A stretch of DNA of 64,000 bases from Comamonadaceae bacterium (GTDB lineage: Bacteria; Pseudomonadota; Gammaproteobacteria; Burkholderiales; Burkholderiaceae_C), in NCBI GenBank assembly GCA_009996515.1, contig JAACZV010000017.1, positions 62,001 through 126,000 on the forward strand, written 5' to 3'. Shown piece by piece: positions 61,516 through 64,000 of the stretch. A program made the translations under genes and the position numbers. The notes under the pieces are model-generated. The model saw only the letters and a list, made by a program, of their open reading frames with translations, made no database searches and was not told the origin of the DNA. Every line of letters begins with the position of its first letter. Within the stretch, counting starts at the first letter, position 1.

Positions 61516-64000
61516 TCAGATCGCCAGCGCCACCACCGTCGGCGAGCCCGTGAAGCGCATCACGCCGGCATCCAGCACCGCCGCGATGACGCCCAGCATG
61601 ACGCCCATGCCCATGCCATAGCCCGGGCAGGCATGCGGCGGCGCACCCTGCGGATCGGCGCGGTCGCCGCCGAAGGCGACATGGTGGCGCAGCGGATCCT
61701 GCTGCGTGGCCGAGCCCAGGCCCACGATGAGGGTGTCGCCGGCGGCGATGTCCACCTGGCCCAGGCGATGGTCGCTCCGGGCGCGGCGCCAAATCTGGAA
61801 GGGCGTGGGGCGCTGGTTCAGCGTCGCCAGCAGCGCCGGGCGCAGCCGCGCGACCGCCTCGGCGTAGCGCTGGGCGTCGGTCGCGGCGGGCGCCACCTCG
61901 TGCCAGCCGGGCTGCAGGTCCCACAGCTTGCGCGTCTGCACCCAGGCGCCCAGCACGGTCAGCAGATTGCCATGCGTGGTGGGCGGGAAGCCCAGCATGA
62001 CGCCGGCCAGCGTGCGCGCGGCCAGGTCGGCCGGTGCGCCGGGCACGGCCTCGGTGGCCTTGACGATCTGCTCCGTCAGCGCCGGCCACTGCGCCCGCGG
62101 CGTGGTCTGCAGCCAGGCGGCGGTGGCGGCCAGGAAGCTCTGGCCGGCCTTGCGGCCGGTGTCGCTGACGAAGGCGCTGGGATGCGGGCCGAACACATGG
62201 CGCGACACCTGGAACAGCGCGCGCGGGCAGCGCGGCGGCTCGGGCGACACGGGCGGGTGCGGCTCGGTGCCCCAGACCAGCCGGCCGTCGGGCAGGCCGA
62301 ACCAGGCGCGGCACAGCGCGGCCAGCACGCCCTCGCTGAGGCGCTCCAGGTCCAGCGGCGTGTCGGCCGGGATGCCGTCGGGTTTCTGGCCGGCCGGGAA
62401 GGCGGCCAGCAGCGCGCGCGCCTCCTGCTTCAGGTCGGCCAGGCCCTTGCGGGCGATGGCGTAGGCGGCGCCGAAGGCCTGGTCCTCGCTGACCTGCTCC
62501 AGCGCCCGGTTGACCGCGGGGGCCTGCTCCTTGTGGCCGTTGTCGTCGTCCATGCCGAGGAAGCCCTCGCCGATGGAGTCGCGCATGCGTTCGCCATAGC
62601 CCTTGTTGGAGTAGCGCTCGCCCGTATTGCGCAGCACGTCGCAGACACGCTCCGGCGCGCCGACGAGCACGCCGTAGGCGGTGCGGGCGACGCCGCCGGG
62701 CTGGGCACGCACCCAGGCCCAGGCGAGGTCGCGGGTGTTGGTGTCCTCCAGCCAGCGCTGCCAGGCGGCGAAGTCGTCCGGCGCCGGCGCCTGCAGCGGC
62801 ACGGGCGTGGCGGCCGGCAACGGCAGGGGCAGCTCGGCCAGCGCCGGCAGGGCCTTGAGCGCCGGGATGGAGGGCACGAAGAAATAGGCGCCCCATTGCA
62901 GCGTCACGAAGGGCTGGCTGCCCAGGTCGATCTCGTAGGGCTTGCCGGCATGCTCGAAAGGGTAGAGGCGCCTGCCCTGGCCGGGATCCACGACCCCGAG
63001 AAACGGGTCGCTCTGCGCCGAATAGCCGCCGCTGGCGTTGGCGCCGGCCATCCAGCGCTGCACCACCTCGAACTGCTCGGCCAGGTGGGCGTTGTAGGCC
63101 ATGAAGACCAGGCCGCGGTCTTCCTTGTCATTGGGGTTGAGGCGGTCTGGCGGCGGGCCGTAGCTCATGCCGCGGCGCAGGATGCGCGGCATGCGGCCGG
63201 TCAGCGCGGAGTCCGGCGCCTGGTCGCGCGGGTTGGCGCGGCGGATATGGGCGTGGAAGGGGCAGGCCGAGCCGCGCGCGTCGCGCTCGTAGTTGAAGTC
63301 GTTGCGGTCCGTGCTCTCGTCGGCCAGCGCCTTGCCGTCCAGGCGGCGGCCCATCAGCTTGGCCAGCAGCAGCTCGCGCGGCAGGTTGATGCGCTTGGCC
63401 TCGCGCTCGACGCAGTCGTGCAGCCGGCCGGTGTACTGGCGCAGCTTGCGCACGGCCAGGAAGCTGCCGCAGTCCAGCAGCGGGTCGGCCTGCTCGGGCA
63501 CCGGCCAGCCCTTGTCGCGCAGCGTGGAGAAGCCCTGCACGATCTCGCCCTCGGGCACCTGGTCGTCCCAGTGCTGGTGCGGAGCCGGGTCCAGGCCGGG
63601 CTGGCTGATGCCGTCCTTGAAGCCGAAGTTCTCGCGGTCGGCAGCGTTGCTGCGCATGGGCTCCACGGCCATCAGCGACAGGCCCGTGCCCTCGGTCAGG
63701 CGCCGGCCGGCGGCAGCGATGCGCGCCTGGTCGTCTGGCGTCAGGGCCTCGCCGCCGTTGGGGTTGTGGAAGCGCAGCTGCACCAGCAGGTGGGCGCCGG
63801 CCGGGTCGAAGCGGTCATGCTGGTTGACATGGGGCGCCAGCGCCCAGTGGCTGGGATGGTTGTGGCGCACGTCGCCCAGCAGGCCGGCGCGGGCCGCCAT
63901 GCCCTCCTTGAAGGCCTGCGGGAAGCGCGCCAGCCGCGCCTCGGGGATGCCCAGCGCCTTCAGGCCGGCCAGCGTCAGCGCCAGCTGTTGCCAGGCGCCG
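61516..64000 (-). CDS. DyP-type peroxidase fused to cytochrome P450-like domain (5' end cut by window edge)
   Basis: A single open frame of at least 827 codons runs off the right edge. Counting from the Met at 63900, the DyP part (1-345) has GFKDG (92-97, distal Asp), the proximal heme histidine in FHAHIRRANPRD (H218) and ILRRGMSYG with the distal Arg. After a Pro/Ala-rich linker (350-375) comes a P450-like part (390-794): GVLVGAPERVCDVLRN, GFPPTTHGN in the I-helix position, LIVGLGSATQQDP and the heme loop HACPGYGMGMG with C758. No clear ExxR is visible. DyP enzymes oxidise dyes and phenols with hydrogen peroxide; a P450 fusion is uncommon. No frameshift separates the domains. Confidence 0.85.
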   Translation of the reverse strand, partial: GAWQQLALTLAGLKALGIPEARLARFPQAFKEGMAARAGLLGDVRHNHPSHWALAPHVNQHDRFDPAGAHLLVQLRFHNPNGGEALTPDDQARIAAAGRRLTEGTGLSLMAVEPMRSNAADRENFGFKDGISQPGLDPAPHQHWDDQVPEGEIVQGFSTLRDKGWPVPEQADPLLDCGSFLAVRKLRQYTGRLHDCVEREAKRINLPRELLLAKLMGRRLDGKALADESTDRNDFNYERDARGSACPFHAHIRRANPRDQAPDSALTGRMPRILRRGMSYGPPPDRLNPNDKEDRGLVFMAYNAHLAEQFEVVQRWMAGANASGGYSAQSDPFLGVVDPGQGRRLYPFEHAGKPYEIDLGSQPFVTLQWGAYFFVPSIPALKALPALAELPLPLPAATPVPLQAPAPDDFAAWQRWLEDTNTRDLAWAWVRAQPGGVARTAYGVLVGAPERVCDVLRNTGERYSNKGYGERMRDSIGEGFLGMDDDNGHKEQAPAVNRALEQVSEDQAFGAAYAIARKGLADLKQEARALLAAFPAGQKPDGIPADTPLDLERLSEGVLAALCRAWFGLPDGRLVWGTEPHPPVSPEPPRCPRALFQVSRHVFGPHPSAFVSDTGRKAGQSFLAATAAWLQTTPRAQWPALTEQIVKATEAVPGAPADLAARTLAGVMLGFPPTTHGNLLTVLGAWVQTRKLWDLQPGWHEVAPAATDAQRYAEAVARLRPALLATLNQRPTPFQIWRRARSDHRLGQVDIAAGDTLIVGLGSATQQDPLRHHVAFGGDRADPQGAPPHACPGYGMGMGVMLGVIAAVLDAGVMRFTGSPTVVALAI

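Overview
The window is a contiguous, very GC-rich (roughly 70 percent by eye) and densely coded stretch of bacterial chromosome. Gene content and order (tctDE-type regulators, recA-recX, a DUF2889 gene, sucCD, a TerC protein, type IV pilin, PglL-like ligase, moaC and M48 protease in one neighbourhood; gatCAB divergent from mreBCD-mrdAB; a PEP-CTERM protein carrying the MHFG motif) point to a betaproteobacterium of the order Burkholderiales, most likely the Roseateles/Mitsuaria/Rubrivivax/Leptothrix group. This placement is an inference from gene content, not a search result. I see no rRNA, tRNA, CRISPR array, phage or insertion sequence, and no gap between genes exceeds 300 bases.

Layout. 1-1.6 kb: on the minus strand, a Phd/VapB antitoxin, a VapC PIN toxin and the first 287 codons of a flavin-dependent tryptophan-halogenase family gene, joined by overlapping stop and start codons. 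1.8-6.1 kb: a CPA2 cation/proton antiporter whose end overlaps a convergent acyltransferase gene, which follows a LytS/LytTR two-component pair. 6.2-12.2 kb: a complete tripartite RND efflux operon (adaptor, pump, outer membrane factor) behind a palindromic operator candidate. 12.4-14.9 kb: a POT peptide transporter and exonuclease III. 15-18.6 kb: a TonB-dependent receptor, pyrE and a DUF4124 protein. 18.7-28 kb: gatCAB on one strand and the rod-shape cluster mreB-mreC-mreD-mrdA-rodA on the other. 28-35 kb: a TctD/TctE-type two-component pair, recA with a LexA box, recX, a DUF2889 protein, sucCD and a terminator.

35-42 kb: a TerC protein, then a Ser/Thr kinase, PP2C phosphatase, FHA protein and class II cyclic-nucleotide phosphodiesterase-like hydrolase, followed by a pilA-type pilin with a sigma-54 promoter and a PglL-type oligosaccharyltransferase. 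This may be a pilus production, modification and signalling neighbourhood. 42-44.8 kb: moaC, a BepA-like M48 protease, dispersed repeats and a small membrane protein. 44.9-49.6 kb: a Fur-box-controlled iron operon (TonB, Fiu-like receptor, PiuC dioxygenase, PepSY protein, cytochrome b561). 49.8-54.6 kb: a lysine-rich SWIB protein, a single-domain response regulator, an MHFG PEP-CTERM protein and uvrA.

54.7-64 kb is the least conventional part: a secreted S9 peptidase, a 77-residue exported peptide built from a repeated VVVTG motif, a divergent class III cyclase-like protein, a cyclase-AAA-TPR protein, and a gene that fuses a DyP-type peroxidase to a cytochrome P450-like domain and runs off the right edge. 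The main candidates for undescribed biology are that fusion, the VVVTG peptide, the halogenase coupled to a toxin-antitoxin pair, and a hairpin repeat (7.6 and 42.4 kb) whose stem changes sequence but keeps pairing.
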